Below, one piece after another: positions 37,194-48,143 of a stretch of 64,000 bases of DNA; the stretch's first letter is position 1, and every line of letters begins with the position of its first letter. The notes under the pieces are model-generated. The model did not search any database. It was not told where the DNA came from and saw only the letters and a list, made by a program, of their open reading frames with translations. Made by a program: the position numbers and the translations under genes. Source of the stretch: Melioribacter sp. (GTDB taxonomy: Bacteria > Bacteroidota > Ignavibacteria > Ignavibacteriales > Melioribacteraceae); contig PMDS01000099.1 in the NCBI GenBank assembly GCA_003155655.1, positions 62,001 to 126,000 of the forward strand, read 5' to 3'.

Positions 37194-37213
37194 TGGCTAA
37201 ACTAAAACAACAA

Positions 37214-38359
<1,146 letters not shown>

Positions 38360-38473
38360 TTAAATTTAGAATAAGGATTGTTGATTTGTCTTTAATAAAT
38401 TATCTTGAGTTTATAAGTGCAAGAATTTTCCACTTTGGAGCAGTTTTTAACCAGGATTATTTCAGAGGTAAAT

Positions 38474-39154
38474 ATGTCATCAACTGAATTTTTATCATTC
38501 GTACCAATATTTTCAGATTTAGCTGAAGTTACGCTTCAAAAAATTGAGAAAATTGGAACAAGAAAAATTTATAGCAAAAATGAAGTTGTTTTGGTGGAAG
38601 AAGAAGCAGGAACTGCCCTGTTTGTAATTGTAAAAGGAAAAGTTAAAGTTGCACGTGCAAGTAATGATGGGAGAGAAGTAATATTAACAATACTTTCGGA
38701 AAGCGATTTTTTTGGAGAAATGGCAATTTTAGATGGATTAACAAGATCTGCAAACGTAGTTGCAATTGAAGAATCTGAATTATTTTTAATACAGAGAAAT
38801 GATTTTCTGAATCTACTACGAGAATACCCGGAAGTAGCAATATCATTACTGCAGGAATTAACAAAACGCCTTCGAGCAGCAGATATGAAGATAAAAGCAC
38901 TCTCTCTTAAGGATGCAGAAGGAAAAGTAGCAACAGTAATTTTACAACTTGCTGATGATATAGGTAAAATAAAGCAAGGCAAGGTTGAAATTGAAAGACT
39001 GCCGTTACAACAGGATTTAGCGAACATGGCAGGAACATCAAGGGAAACAATTTCAAGAACCTTACATACATTCGCCAAGAAAAAATTGATAGAAATGGAA
39101 GGCTCCAAATTGAGAATCCTAGATTACGAAAAATTTAAAGAGATTTTTAATTAG
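38474..39154 (+). CDS. Crp/Fnr-family transcriptional regulator
   Basis: A 226-aa regulator with an N-terminal cyclic-nucleotide-binding-type sensor barrel (GTALFVIVKGKVKVARASND, FFGEMAILDG, RSANVVAIEES) and a long dimerisation helix. The C-terminal winged HTH has LPLQQDLANMAGTSRETISRTL as the recognition helix. No Fnr-like cluster of N-terminal cysteines is present, so oxygen sensing by an iron-sulphur centre is not suggested. The ATG 38474 follows AGAGG and is preferred over a TTG or ATG further upstream that would add 19 unaligned residues. It lies divergent from gap, which it might regulate; that is a guess. Confidence 0.9.
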   Translation: MSSTEFLSFVPIFSDLAEVTLQKIEKIGTRKIYSKNEVVLVEEEAGTALFVIVKGKVKVARASNDGREVILTILSESDFFGEMAILDGLTRSANVVAIEESELFLIQRNDFLNLLREYPEVAISLLQELTKRLRAADMKIKALSLKDAEGKVATVILQLADDIGKIKQGKVEIERLPLQQDLANMAGTSRETISRTLHTFAKKKLIEMEGSKLRILDYEKFKEIFN

Positions 39155-39155
39155 T

Positions 39156-39986
39156 ATGCTTCCAAAAATTGATCTTCACACTCATACGAATTTATCCGAC
39201 GGGTTACTTTCGCCAATTCAACTTGTCCAAAAGGCTCGTGACCAGAAGCTGGATATTATCAGTATAACGGATCACGACAGTACAAACGGCATTAAAGAAG
39301 CAACTGAATTCGGAAAAACAATTGGGATAGAAGTAATACCCGGAGTTGAAATTAGCACAGATGTTGACGATAAAGAAGTTCATCTACTGGCATATTTTAT
39401 AGATATTGAAAATGAAGAACTGAAAAAGTATCTCAGTTTTTTCAGAGATGAAAGAATGCATAGAGCAAAAAGAATGATTCAAAAGCTGAGAAAACTTGGT
39501 ATGCGAATTTCCATAGATGATGTATTAGAACGATCAAAAAACAGCGCGATAGGCAGACCGCATATTGCATATACAATGGTAGACCTTGGCATAATTCAAA
39601 ATTATCAGCAGGCTTTTGAAAAATATATTGGAGATAACGGTCCCGCGTTTGAAAGAAAAATCCATGTTTCTGCACAGAGCGCTCTTAAACTAATAAATGA
39701 TTCCGGTGGATTATCTTTTATTGCGCATCCGGGGTTCATGAAAGAAAATCTTTTGCTTAGCTTAATCAAGGCAGGGATAGATGGAATTGAATGCATTCAT
39801 CCGAGCCATAGTGAAAACCAGGTCCAATTTTATAAGGGAATTGTAAATCAATATTGCTTGTTAGAGTCCGGCGGGTCAGATTTCCATGGCGGTAAAAAAG
39901 CCGATGATGAAAACCTGGGTAAATACATTGTCGGTCCAAATGTTCTGGAAGCAATGAAAAAGATGCTACAAAAAAACAACGCGTAA
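39156..39986 (+). CDS. PHP-domain phosphoesterase (TrpH/RNase AM-like)
   Basis: A 276-aa metal-dependent phosphoesterase. The PHP motifs are IDLHTHTNLSDG, ITDHDSTNGI, VIPGVEIST, FIAHPG and SGGSDFHGGK, which together supply the trinuclear metal ligands. Proteins of this length and order belong to the YciV/TrpH group, whose E. coli member is a 5'-3' exonuclease acting on RNA ends and nucleoside 3',5'-bisphosphates. Whether the same substrates are used here is unknown. It starts one base after the Crp/Fnr stop, so the two are co-transcribed. Confidence 0.88.
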   Translation: MLPKIDLHTHTNLSDGLLSPIQLVQKARDQKLDIISITDHDSTNGIKEATEFGKTIGIEVIPGVEISTDVDDKEVHLLAYFIDIENEELKKYLSFFRDERMHRAKRMIQKLRKLGMRISIDDVLERSKNSAIGRPHIAYTMVDLGIIQNYQQAFEKYIGDNGPAFERKIHVSAQSALKLINDSGGLSFIAHPGFMKENLLLSLIKAGIDGIECIHPSHSENQVQFYKGIVNQYCLLESGGSDFHGGKKADDENLGKYIVGPNVLEAMKKMLQKNNA

Positions 39987-40038
39987 ATTTATCATTAAAA
40001 TAAAATATTGAAAATCATTTACGTTTCTTCAGAATAAA

Positions 40039-41577
40039 ATGGTAATTAAGAAATTTATTACTCCTCAAACATTAATTATATTTTTCTTCACTTTAGTATC
40101 AAGAATAATTTTCGCTGAAAGATTTTTTTTTGATTCCGATACTGTTAGTTTCGCCCTAGGTTCAATATCATATTCACTTCAAGATACACGCCCCCATTTA
40201 CCAGGTTATTATCTGCATGTGAAACTTATTGGTTTATTGAATTCCATCATTCATGATGTTCATTTGACAATGATATTATTAAGCATAGCATATTCTTTAA
40301 CGGGAGCATTGCTAGCATACAAATTATTAAAAAAGATATTATCAGAAGAAAAAGCTTTCCTGGCAACAATTCTCATCATTACAAATCCATTGGTCTGGTA
40401 TTACAATTGTACAACAGATATTTATTCATTTGATCTATTCTTCGGAGCTTTAACCGTATTAACTGGGTTGAACAAAAGGACTATATATCTATTGCCGGTT
40501 ATCTTTGCAATAGGAACCGGAATAAGACCTTCAACCGGCATTTTGCTTTTTCCGCTTTATATTTATTTCTGGTATAATCTAATCAAACAAAGGGAATTCA
40601 ATAAATTCATGATCCTTTTTTATCATTTAATAGGATTAATTATTTTCTATACATGGTTTAGCCCTTTAATTAATTCAGCAGGAGGATTTAAAGGTTATAT
40701 TAGTTTATACAAAGTGAATAGTCCTTTACCCAATATTTCAATCTTGCAGAATTTATTTCAAGAGACATCCTATTTATTTTATGTTTTGATTGCTCCGGTA
40801 ATAATTTTATTTATTGCCTTTATCCGGGAAAAATTATTAAAAATTCCCAAAACATATTATGAAAAGAAAAATCTATATCTAATTTTAATCTGGTTTTTGC
40901 CGGCATTCTTTGTTTTTCTTTTCTTCCATTACAGCAAAGGATATTTTTTAATTTGTATAATTCCATTATATGCCATTCTCTTTTTACTAATACGGTCAGA
41001 TGGTCTAATCAATAAAGTATCCTGGATATTAATAGTTATCCAAATTATATTTTACACATTAATGCCATATAAAGATTCATCAATAGAAAGTATTGAAGCT
41101 CCGCAGTATAGACATCAAAAAATATTTTCTACATGGATAGACCGAACGTTTTCATCCTATTTAATGGCAGCCTCCAAAATCCGGAACCAGGATAACTCTA
41201 TTTGTGGGCTTAATGATTTGATAATGCAATATGCACAAGATACTACGAAATTTATTTTTTTTGATCCGACAGTATATCTGTATGCACGAGGGATGCAAAT
41301 GCAGAATCCAAAAAGAATTTATATAACTGCCGATTTATTTAATGATAATTCTTATTATGAATATAAGGGCATAAATATTTGTGCCAGACAAGGATTGACA
41401 GGAGTAATCAAAAATTCTTATTTTGTAACCAGAAAAGATTATTATAAGTCCTATCCCGGCAATTTGATCCCTGTTATTGATAAAAATAGTGGATTTGTAA
41501 TATTTAGAACAGACTCTTTAAATTCTCAAATAATATTAAACGCCTATCGAAAATTATTTTACAGAACAAATCATTGA
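40039..41577 (+). CDS. GT-C-like membrane glycosyltransferase (dolichyl-phosphate-mannose mannosyltransferase-like)
   Basis: A 512-aa protein with about eleven to thirteen helices and a non-membrane C-terminal part (about residues 350-512). The first loop carries FFFDSDTVSFALG and, soon after, DTRPHLPGYYLHV, matching the acidic-motif plus HxPGY pattern seen in GT-C enzymes and DUF2723-type proteins that use polyprenyl-phosphate sugars. It could use the lipid sugar made by the Dpm1-like enzyme at 6097. The exact acceptor, protein or glycan, is not known. It stands alone, 52 bases after the PHP gene. Confidence 0.65.
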   Translation: MVIKKFITPQTLIIFFFTLVSRIIFAERFFFDSDTVSFALGSISYSLQDTRPHLPGYYLHVKLIGLLNSIIHDVHLTMILLSIAYSLTGALLAYKLLKKILSEEKAFLATILIITNPLVWYYNCTTDIYSFDLFFGALTVLTGLNKRTIYLLPVIFAIGTGIRPSTGILLFPLYIYFWYNLIKQREFNKFMILFYHLIGLIIFYTWFSPLINSAGGFKGYISLYKVNSPLPNISILQNLFQETSYLFYVLIAPVIILFIAFIREKLLKIPKTYYEKKNLYLILIWFLPAFFVFLFFHYSKGYFLICIIPLYAILFLLIRSDGLINKVSWILIVIQIIFYTLMPYKDSSIESIEAPQYRHQKIFSTWIDRTFSSYLMAASKIRNQDNSICGLNDLIMQYAQDTTKFIFFDPTVYLYARGMQMQNPKRIYITADLFNDNSYYEYKGINICARQGLTGVIKNSYFVTRKDYYKSYPGNLIPVIDKNSGFVIFRTDSLNSQIILNAYRKLFYRTNH

Positions 41578-41744
41578 ATTGTAAAATTATATTACTTCAT
41601 CATTCAACCAAAAAAAAGTAGTTTATGAGTTGAAAATCATTTATATATGCAAATTCTTTAGGAAAAGCATATTTTTGAATGATGTTGGATTGTGTCTCAA
41701 AGAAAAACAAAACTTCAAAAATGTTTTCACAATTAGGATAAAAA

Positions 41745-43952
41745 ATGAAATACGCTAAATGGCTGTTTATTTGGACAATAATATTTACACAATTTGCGAA
41801 CAGTCAAAATACCGGCAGGTGGAAAAATTATTCTAACATGAAAAATATTACAGCAACAGCAAGCGATGGTGTTTTTATATGGGCAGCTACAAATGGCGGT
41901 GCATTTAAGTTTAAACTAACAGATACAGTCTTCCAAACATTAACCAAAACGGATGGATTGAGCAGTCAATCTTTGATTTCTGTTGGGATAGATAAAAATA
42001 ATAAAATTTGGTTTGGTTCATCAGAAGGATATATTAATGTACTTGATGTCGAGAGCAGTACGATTAGTCCAATTATCGATATCTTCAATTCGAGTATGAC
42101 TCAAAAAGACGTTAATAATATATATGTAAAGGGAGACACAGTTTTTGCATCACTGGATTTCGGACTTTCCCTAATTAACTCAACATCCCTCCAATTTATT
42201 GATACAATTCTAAAGTTAGGCTCCTTTTCAACTCAGTTGAGAGTATTAAGTGCATTTAAATCAAACTTAGTTTATGCTGTAACGGATCAGGGTGTAGCAG
42301 TGCAAAAGGCCGGAACACAAAATCTTTCATCTCCGGATTCATGGGATAATTATTATTATAAAACTGATATATTAGCTACTTCGGGTTCAAAAATTCTTTC
42401 ATTCAATGGTCAAATTTTACTGGCTACATCCAGCGGAGTTTATCAATTTGTAAATAAATCCTGGCAACTTTTTACTGCTAATGGAAGCAAAATAATTGAC
42501 ATGGGGATAAATGGGAATTCCTTATATTTTATTACTTCAACAAAGTTATATCAATATACTAACTCTCAACTAACAAAACTTTATGAAAATCCTGATGTTT
42601 CTTTTACATCACTTTATGCGACATCGCAGGCAATTTATATATCCTCGAATAATGGATTAATAAAGTACAATTCCGGCAACATTAAAAATTTTGTTCCAAA
42701 TGGTCCATCGAGCAATTCTTTTATCAATACATCTGTAGATCCACTTGGAAATTTATGGGTGGCAACCGGTAAAAATGGGCAAGGTACGGGATTTTACAAA
42801 TTTGACGGAAATTCATGGACAATATTTAATAAATCAAATTATCCTGTATTACCATCAAACGATTATTATAATATTTTTGCCGGTTCAGACAGCGCTGTAT
42901 ATGTTTCTAATTGGGGTGATGGTGTAGCTATACTTAAAAACAACAATATACAAGTCTTTGATTCGTTGAATTCACCTTTAGTTGGTACAACAAAGAATGT
43001 AAAATTTATTGCAATTTCAGACTGCAAATTAGATTCAAAAGGAAATTTGTGGATTGCAAACAGCCAAACTGCGTCACGTAAACAATTATGTGCTTATACA
43101 AAAGATAAACAATGGAAGCAATTCAATGTTGCGGGATTAACGGATGGAGATAATACGGGAAGCTTAGTTATTGACCAAAATGACACTAAATGGTTTACTA
43201 TAAGTTTACAAGGGTCGATTGGACTCTATTATTTCAATGAGAATAAAACATTTGATAATACCAGCGATGATACTCAGGGTTTTATTTCCGTTTTAACAAA
43301 TACGGAAATTTCCTCGCTTGCAGTTGATCAACACGGATACTTGTGGATTGGAACAAATCAAGGTGTAAAAGTAATTACAAATTTATCTACTTTAACTGTC
43401 AGCAGTAATCTGGGGTATACTGTTGCCGGACAAACAATAAATTGTATAGCAGTAGATCCTCTTGATCAAAAATGGATTGGAACAATGCAAGGCGTATTTG
43501 TTTTATCTTCCGACGGACTATTTCCGGTTAACCAGTACAACACAAAAAATAGTCCTATTCCGTCTAACGATATAAAGAGTATTTCATTTGATAAAAAAAA
43601 TGGTATTGCATATATAGGTACAAATAATGGACTAAGCGCATTCCAGACTTCATTCATACAGCCGGAGCAAAGTTTTACAAAATTATTTCTTTATCCAAAT
43701 CCGCTTTTATTGGGAAGTAACGGCTCAGCCCTTCTATCAATTGATGGTCTTATAAAAAACAGTTTAATAAAAATAATAAGTATAAGCGGAAGCCTAGTAC
43801 GTGAAATTCAATCATCCGGCGGGCGAATTGCTTTTTGGGACGGGCGCGATGCCAACGGTAATCTTGTACCAAGCGGAATTTATATAGTTGTTGCATATGA
43901 TTCCGACGCTAATAATGTGTCGACGTCAAAAGTAGCTGTACTTAGAAATTAG
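41745..43952 (+). CDS. PorZ-like beta-propeller protein with T9SS-type C-terminal domain
   Basis: A 735-aa exported protein. The signal peptide covers about residues 1-20 (KYAKWLFIWTIIFTQFANSQ). It is followed by repeated propeller blades with the two-component-regulator type motif (IWFGSSEGYI, LWVATGKNG, LWIANSQT, LWIGTNQGVKV, KWIGTMQGVF, YIGTNNGLSAF). The C-terminal 90 residues (LFLYPNPLLLG to WDGRDANGNLVPSGIYIV) form a FlgD/T9SS-type sorting domain. This order, and early segments such as LDFGLSLINS and FIDTILKLG, resemble PorZ, a surface component of type IX secretion that handles anionic LPS. That identity is inference; a generic secreted propeller is the alternative. Confidence 0.7.
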   Translation: MKYAKWLFIWTIIFTQFANSQNTGRWKNYSNMKNITATASDGVFIWAATNGGAFKFKLTDTVFQTLTKTDGLSSQSLISVGIDKNNKIWFGSSEGYINVLDVESSTISPIIDIFNSSMTQKDVNNIYVKGDTVFASLDFGLSLINSTSLQFIDTILKLGSFSTQLRVLSAFKSNLVYAVTDQGVAVQKAGTQNLSSPDSWDNYYYKTDILATSGSKILSFNGQILLATSSGVYQFVNKSWQLFTANGSKIIDMGINGNSLYFITSTKLYQYTNSQLTKLYENPDVSFTSLYATSQAIYISSNNGLIKYNSGNIKNFVPNGPSSNSFINTSVDPLGNLWVATGKNGQGTGFYKFDGNSWTIFNKSNYPVLPSNDYYNIFAGSDSAVYVSNWGDGVAILKNNNIQVFDSLNSPLVGTTKNVKFIAISDCKLDSKGNLWIANSQTASRKQLCAYTKDKQWKQFNVAGLTDGDNTGSLVIDQNDTKWFTISLQGSIGLYYFNENKTFDNTSDDTQGFISVLTNTEISSLAVDQHGYLWIGTNQGVKVITNLSTLTVSSNLGYTVAGQTINCIAVDPLDQKWIGTMQGVFVLSSDGLFPVNQYNTKNSPIPSNDIKSISFDKKNGIAYIGTNNGLSAFQTSFIQPEQSFTKLFLYPNPLLLGSNGSALLSIDGLIKNSLIKIISISGSLVREIQSSGGRIAFWDGRDANGNLVPSGIYIVVAYDSDANNVSTSKVAVLRN

Positions 43953-43965
43953 GCTTTTTCATTTT

Positions 43966-45921
43966 ATGATCGACATAAAAAATCTTTCTGTTCAATTTAC
44001 AGGTGAAAATCTTTTTGAGAATGTTAATCTAAAAATTGGAAAGCATGATAAAATTGCACTAGTCGGTTCTAACGGAACGGGCAAATCTACATTTCTAAAA
44101 CTTCTTGTTAGAAAAGAAGAACAAGAGACCGGTGAAATAACCAGGCAAAAAGGAATACAGGTAGGCTACCTTCAGCAAGATTCCATTGCTTATAAAGGAC
44201 AGACACTTTTTTCCGAAGTAAAATCTTCCTTACCCAATATAAAACAACTTGATGAAAGAGAACAAGAAATACTAGCAGCTTTAAATTCTGAGACAATATC
44301 AAGTGATGACCGCGAAGAATTATTAGAAGAACTTGGAGAGATTCATCATAAAAAAGATGAAATTGATTTTTATTCTGCTGATTCAAGAATTGAAAAAATA
44401 TTAGAAGGACTGGGCTTTAGCACAAAAGATTTTTTCAGGAGGACAGAAGAATTTTCGGGCGGCTGGCAGATGAGAATTCACCTTGCCAAAATTCTATTAG
44501 CAGAAAATGATTTAATACTTCTTGATGAGCCAACCAACCATCTTGATATTGACACACTTACATGGCTTGAAGATTTTTTACAGAATTTTAAGGGGGCATT
44601 AATAATAGTTTCCCACGACAGGCATTTTGTAAACACTGTTACCAATAAAACTCTTGAAGTATTTGACAGACAGATAAATATTTTTCCGGGCAATTATAAT
44701 GCGTATCTGACATTTAAAGACGAGCGTGAAATACAATTGCGTGAGATGCAAAAAACGCGCGAGAAAAAAATTAAGGAAACTGAGAAATTTATTGAGCGTT
44801 TCAGATACAAAGCTTCAAAAGCAAAGCAGGTTCAAAGCAGAATCAAACAGCTTGAAAAAATTGAGACAATAACTATTTCGGGAGAAGAGAAAAAAATTGA
44901 GCTTCACTTCCCTGAGCCTCCACGTAGCGGTGTTGTTCCCATTGAGCTTAAAAACGTCTTTTTTTCTTACGGTTCATTAGAAGTCTTAAATGATGTGGAT
45001 ATTCAAATAGAGAGGGGTGATAAGATAGCCATTGTAGGACCTAACGGTGCTGGTAAAACCACTCTTGCAAAAATTATTGAGGGCCGGCTGCAACCGGTTA
45101 AAGGAAGTTTAATATACGGTCATAACGCAATAATCTCTTATTATGAACAGGAAGTAGCAGATTCATTAAATCCAGATTTTGATTTGATAGATTCACTTGA
45201 AGAAATGAATAATGAACTGGGTGCAGGACAGATCAGATCGATACTCGGCTCATTCCTTTTTTCCGGTGATGACGTATTCAAAAAAATTATGGTACTTTCC
45301 GGAGGTGAAAAAAGCAGAATAGCACTGGCCAGAATGCTTTTAATGCAGAGCAATATTATAATATTGGATGAACCTACAAACCATTTGGATTTTACATCAA
45401 AAGAGATTCTACAAAAGGCTCTATGTAGTTTTACCGGCACACTGATTATAGTTTCTCACGATATTGATTTTTTGAAGCCGATTGTGAATAAGGTGTTTGA
45501 AATAAGAAACCAAAAAGTTAAAATTTTTCTTGATGGGATAGACTATTATTTACAAAAAAGAAAAGAAATTACAGAACAACCAATCCATTTAATAAATATT
45601 AACGAACAGAAAACAACACGCAAAGATCAAAAAAGATTAGAGGCGGAAATACGCCAGCAAAAGTTTAAGCTTACTAAAGATCTAAAGGCGGATCTATCGA
45701 CATGTGAAAAAAGAATTGAGAAACTTGAAGTCTTAAAGCGAAAACTTGAAGAGGACTTATCAGATTCCGGCATTTTTAGCAATGCACAAATTGCAAAAGA
45801 AAAAAATATTGAATATGATAAAACAAGAATTTCACTTGAAGGTGAATATGAACTATGGACTGAATTAACGCATAAAATTGAAGAAATTGAAAACGCTTTT
45901 GACGCAAATGGAGGCGGGTAA
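43966..45921 (+). CDS. ABC-F family ATPase (Uup/YfmR type)
   Basis: A soluble twin-ATPase of 651 aa without membrane segments. The first domain has Walker A GSNGTGKST (about residue 35), signature FSGGWQMR and Walker B LILLDEPTNHLD. A charged linker of about 80 residues (the P-site tRNA-interaction motif region) follows. The second domain has GPNGAGKTT, LSGGEKSR and IILDEPTNHLD. The C-terminal 100 residues are a coiled-coil ABC_tran_CTD. ABC-F proteins act on the ribosome or, for Uup, on branched DNA intermediates. The last residues (NGGG) and the stop codon are encoded by a dispersed GGCGGGTAAAC repeat. Confidence 0.93.
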   Translation: MIDIKNLSVQFTGENLFENVNLKIGKHDKIALVGSNGTGKSTFLKLLVRKEEQETGEITRQKGIQVGYLQQDSIAYKGQTLFSEVKSSLPNIKQLDEREQEILAALNSETISSDDREELLEELGEIHHKKDEIDFYSADSRIEKILEGLGFSTKDFFRRTEEFSGGWQMRIHLAKILLAENDLILLDEPTNHLDIDTLTWLEDFLQNFKGALIIVSHDRHFVNTVTNKTLEVFDRQINIFPGNYNAYLTFKDEREIQLREMQKTREKKIKETEKFIERFRYKASKAKQVQSRIKQLEKIETITISGEEKKIELHFPEPPRSGVVPIELKNVFFSYGSLEVLNDVDIQIERGDKIAIVGPNGAGKTTLAKIIEGRLQPVKGSLIYGHNAIISYYEQEVADSLNPDFDLIDSLEEMNNELGAGQIRSILGSFLFSGDDVFKKIMVLSGGEKSRIALARMLLMQSNIIILDEPTNHLDFTSKEILQKALCSFTGTLIIVSHDIDFLKPIVNKVFEIRNQKVKIFLDGIDYYLQKRKEITEQPIHLININEQKTTRKDQKRLEAEIRQQKFKLTKDLKADLSTCEKRIEKLEVLKRKLEEDLSDSGIFSNAQIAKEKNIEYDKTRISLEGEYELWTELTHKIEEIENAFDANGGG

Positions 45922-46350
45922 ACCGCGGCGGATAAAAATTTTTCCCATTACTTGCAGGAAGAAGGGTAAATTGAGCCCTTCGACAAACTCAAGGTAAAAA
46001 TGGAAAATGAAAGATTAAGTCCTTCCCTCCAAAAAACGCGGGGTAAACTCCAGAAAAGAACTCCGAAAAGCTAAATGATTCTCCTTTTCTTGGTGCAAGA
46101 AAAGGAGCAAAAGAACAGGCACTTAAAAATAATTGCTAAAATTTCATTACGTTACGCTGCGGTAAAAAAACTCCTCGTCCGCCAGAATAATAGGGCGGAC
46201 TCGTCAAACAGATTTTCCCGCTTAACGCTTCACTTCATGAAATTTCTTAACGCAATTCTTTTTAGGTGCGAGGACTTCCCTCTCCCCTGTTAAAAACACG
46301 GGAAAAGTTTGAAAAACGGAGGCGGGAAACCATGCCTACGGCGACCTCAC
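45911..46350. repeat. Cluster of GC-rich dispersed repeats and hairpins between the ABC-F gene and bshC
   Basis: The 593 bases from 45922 to 46514 hold no convincing gene. Seen are GGCGGGTAAAC across the ABC-F stop (45911-45924), GCGGCGGATAAAAA, a CCCTTCGACAAACTCAAGG motif (about 45977-45996), CGCGGGGTAAACTC (46037-46050), a perfect 12-bp-stem hairpin CTCCTTTTCTTG/CAAGAAAAGGAG (46081-46107), a GTCCGCC/GGCGGAC hairpin (46177-46200), and GGAGGCGGGAAACC near 46320. A 72-codon frame crosses them (46075-46293) but its translation is simply the repeat. The final 130 bases before bshC are AT-rich and should hold its promoter. Confidence 0.7.
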
Positions 46351-46514
46351 CCCTGCCCCCAATGCTGTTGGTGGAAATTAAAGTAAGCTAATTTTAATAA
46401 ATGTTATAAAAAATTAATAAGTTTCAATTGAGATTAATTTAAATAATGCGAAAGAGAAACTATTTATCAGGCTAGAGAGTATGAAGGCTAAAATTAATAG
46501 TAAAGGGAGAAAAT

Positions 46515-48143
46515 ATGTACATTAATTTTTCAGACATACCGGCACATCAAAATATTTTTTTGGATTTCCTGCATGAATATGAAAACGTATCAAAATTTTA
46601 CGGAAAGAATTTCAGAGACGTTGAAAAATATCCTTCTCTTTTTAAAAGTTTAAGTGAGAAAGAAAGGACCCATAATGCTCTTCTTCCTGAAATTATTAAA
46701 AATCAATACCAGGGTCAAAGTATATCGAAGCTTACCCAGAATAATATCAAATCCCTTTCTTCCAGTAATACTATAGTAATTGCTACAGGGCAGCAGCTTG
46801 GAATTTTTGGAGGACCGTTATATACATTCTACAAAATAATAACTGCAATAAAATTGTGCGACCATCTTAAAGATAATTATGAAGGTTATAATTTTATTCC
46901 TGTTTTCTGGATGGAAGGCGACGATCATGACTATGATGAGGTAAGAAGTTTTTCCATGCTGAATAATGAAAATCAGCTGATTAATTTAAAATATGATGAT
47001 GGTCAACTCGAAGAAATTAACCGCGGTTCTATAGGGAATTTAGTTTTCAATCAGAACATTGAGAATGTGTTCAACGAACTTGATGCAGCATTGCGTCAGA
47101 CAGAGTTCAAGGCACCGCTGCTTGAATTTTTAAAATCAATTTACAAACCGGAAAAAACATTTCTTGAAACGTTCCGTAAAGTATTAATTCATTTTTTTGA
47201 TGAATACGGTTTAGTATTATTCAGTCCCATTGACCCGGCTGTTAAAAGAATTTTAAAACCTGTATTTGAAAAAGAAATTACAGAATTTCTTTATCACACA
47301 TCATTTCTTGTAGAGCGAAGCGCTGAACTGGAAGAAATATACCACGCACAGGTTAAGGTTAAACCAATCAACTTATTTTATACAGATGAAAAAGAGCGCC
47401 TTTCAATTGATCCGACTGAAACCGGCGAGTACAGGCTGAAAGGAAAACGCAAGAAATTTACGCGCGAGGAATTATTATTACAATTAGAAGAAGCACCTGA
47501 AAAATTCAGTCCTAATGTTTTATTAAGACCGATATGCCAGGATTATCTTTTTCCTACTGCATTTTATATAGGCGGACCCGGAGAGATAAGCTACTTTGCA
47601 CAGGTATCCCCTCTTTACAAACTTTTTGGAATTGATGAACCTTTTATATACCCGCGTTCTTCAGCAACAATAGTTGAAAAGGGCGTTAAAGCGATTTTGG
47701 ATAAAAATAATATTTCGTACATTGAAATTTTTTCAGAGGAAAACGAATTAATTCAAAAAATTGTTGCAGCTTCTTCTGAATTTAACGTGGAGGATTTATT
47801 CGGGAATACTTTGCGTGATATTTTGTCTTCACTAAGTTCAATTGACGAGAAGTTAGGCAGGATTGATAAAACTTTGCCGGATCTAAGTTCTAAAACCAGA
47901 CAGAGGATTGAAGAATCGCTCAACCTTTTGAAGAATAAAGCTATTGACGCTGAGAAAAGAAAATACGATTCGACAATCCGCCAGGTCAGCAAGGTGCGCA
48001 ATGTTCTATACCCAAATAATAATTTGCAGGAAAGAGAGTTAAACTGGATCTACTTTGCAAACAAATACGGGATGGATATTGTTAAATGGCTTTATAAGGA
48101 GCTTACCATTAATAAATTTGAGCACCAAATCTTAGAGCTATAA
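46515..48143 (+). CDS. bshC: Bacillithiol biosynthesis cysteine-adding enzyme
   Basis: Adds cysteine to glucosaminyl-malate in the last step of bacillithiol synthesis, a low-molecular-weight thiol replacing glutathione. The 542-aa protein has the family motifs VIATGQQLGIFGGPLYTFYK, PVFWMEGDDHDYDEVRSF, KSIYKPEKTFLETF, LFSPIDP, GGPGEISYFAQVSPLYK, YPRSSATIVE and a C-terminal coiled coil (about residues 440-500). An AGGGAGA Shine-Dalgarno precedes ATG 46515. bshA and bshB are not in the window. A dispersed repeat begins exactly at its TAA. Confidence 0.93.
   Translation: MYINFSDIPAHQNIFLDFLHEYENVSKFYGKNFRDVEKYPSLFKSLSEKERTHNALLPEIIKNQYQGQSISKLTQNNIKSLSSSNTIVIATGQQLGIFGGPLYTFYKIITAIKLCDHLKDNYEGYNFIPVFWMEGDDHDYDEVRSFSMLNNENQLINLKYDDGQLEEINRGSIGNLVFNQNIENVFNELDAALRQTEFKAPLLEFLKSIYKPEKTFLETFRKVLIHFFDEYGLVLFSPIDPAVKRILKPVFEKEITEFLYHTSFLVERSAELEEIYHAQVKVKPINLFYTDEKERLSIDPTETGEYRLKGKRKKFTREELLLQLEEAPEKFSPNVLLRPICQDYLFPTAFYIGGPGEISYFAQVSPLYKLFGIDEPFIYPRSSATIVEKGVKAILDKNNISYIEIFSEENELIQKIVAASSEFNVEDLFGNTLRDILSSLSSIDEKLGRIDKTLPDLSSKTRQRIEESLNLLKNKAIDAEKRKYDSTIRQVSKVRNVLYPNNNLQERELNWIYFANKYGMDIVKWLYKELTINKFEHQILEL

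Noticed and set aside
38569-39108. 179-codon frame opposite the Crp/Fnr gene
   Set aside because: It lies antisense inside a gene with clear sensor and HTH motifs and has no domain of its own.
46075-46293. 72-codon frame between the ABC-F gene and bshC
   Set aside because: It runs across a 12-bp-stem hairpin and a GTCCGCC/GGCGGAC hairpin; the product is just translated repeat without any protein-like pattern or ribosome-binding site.
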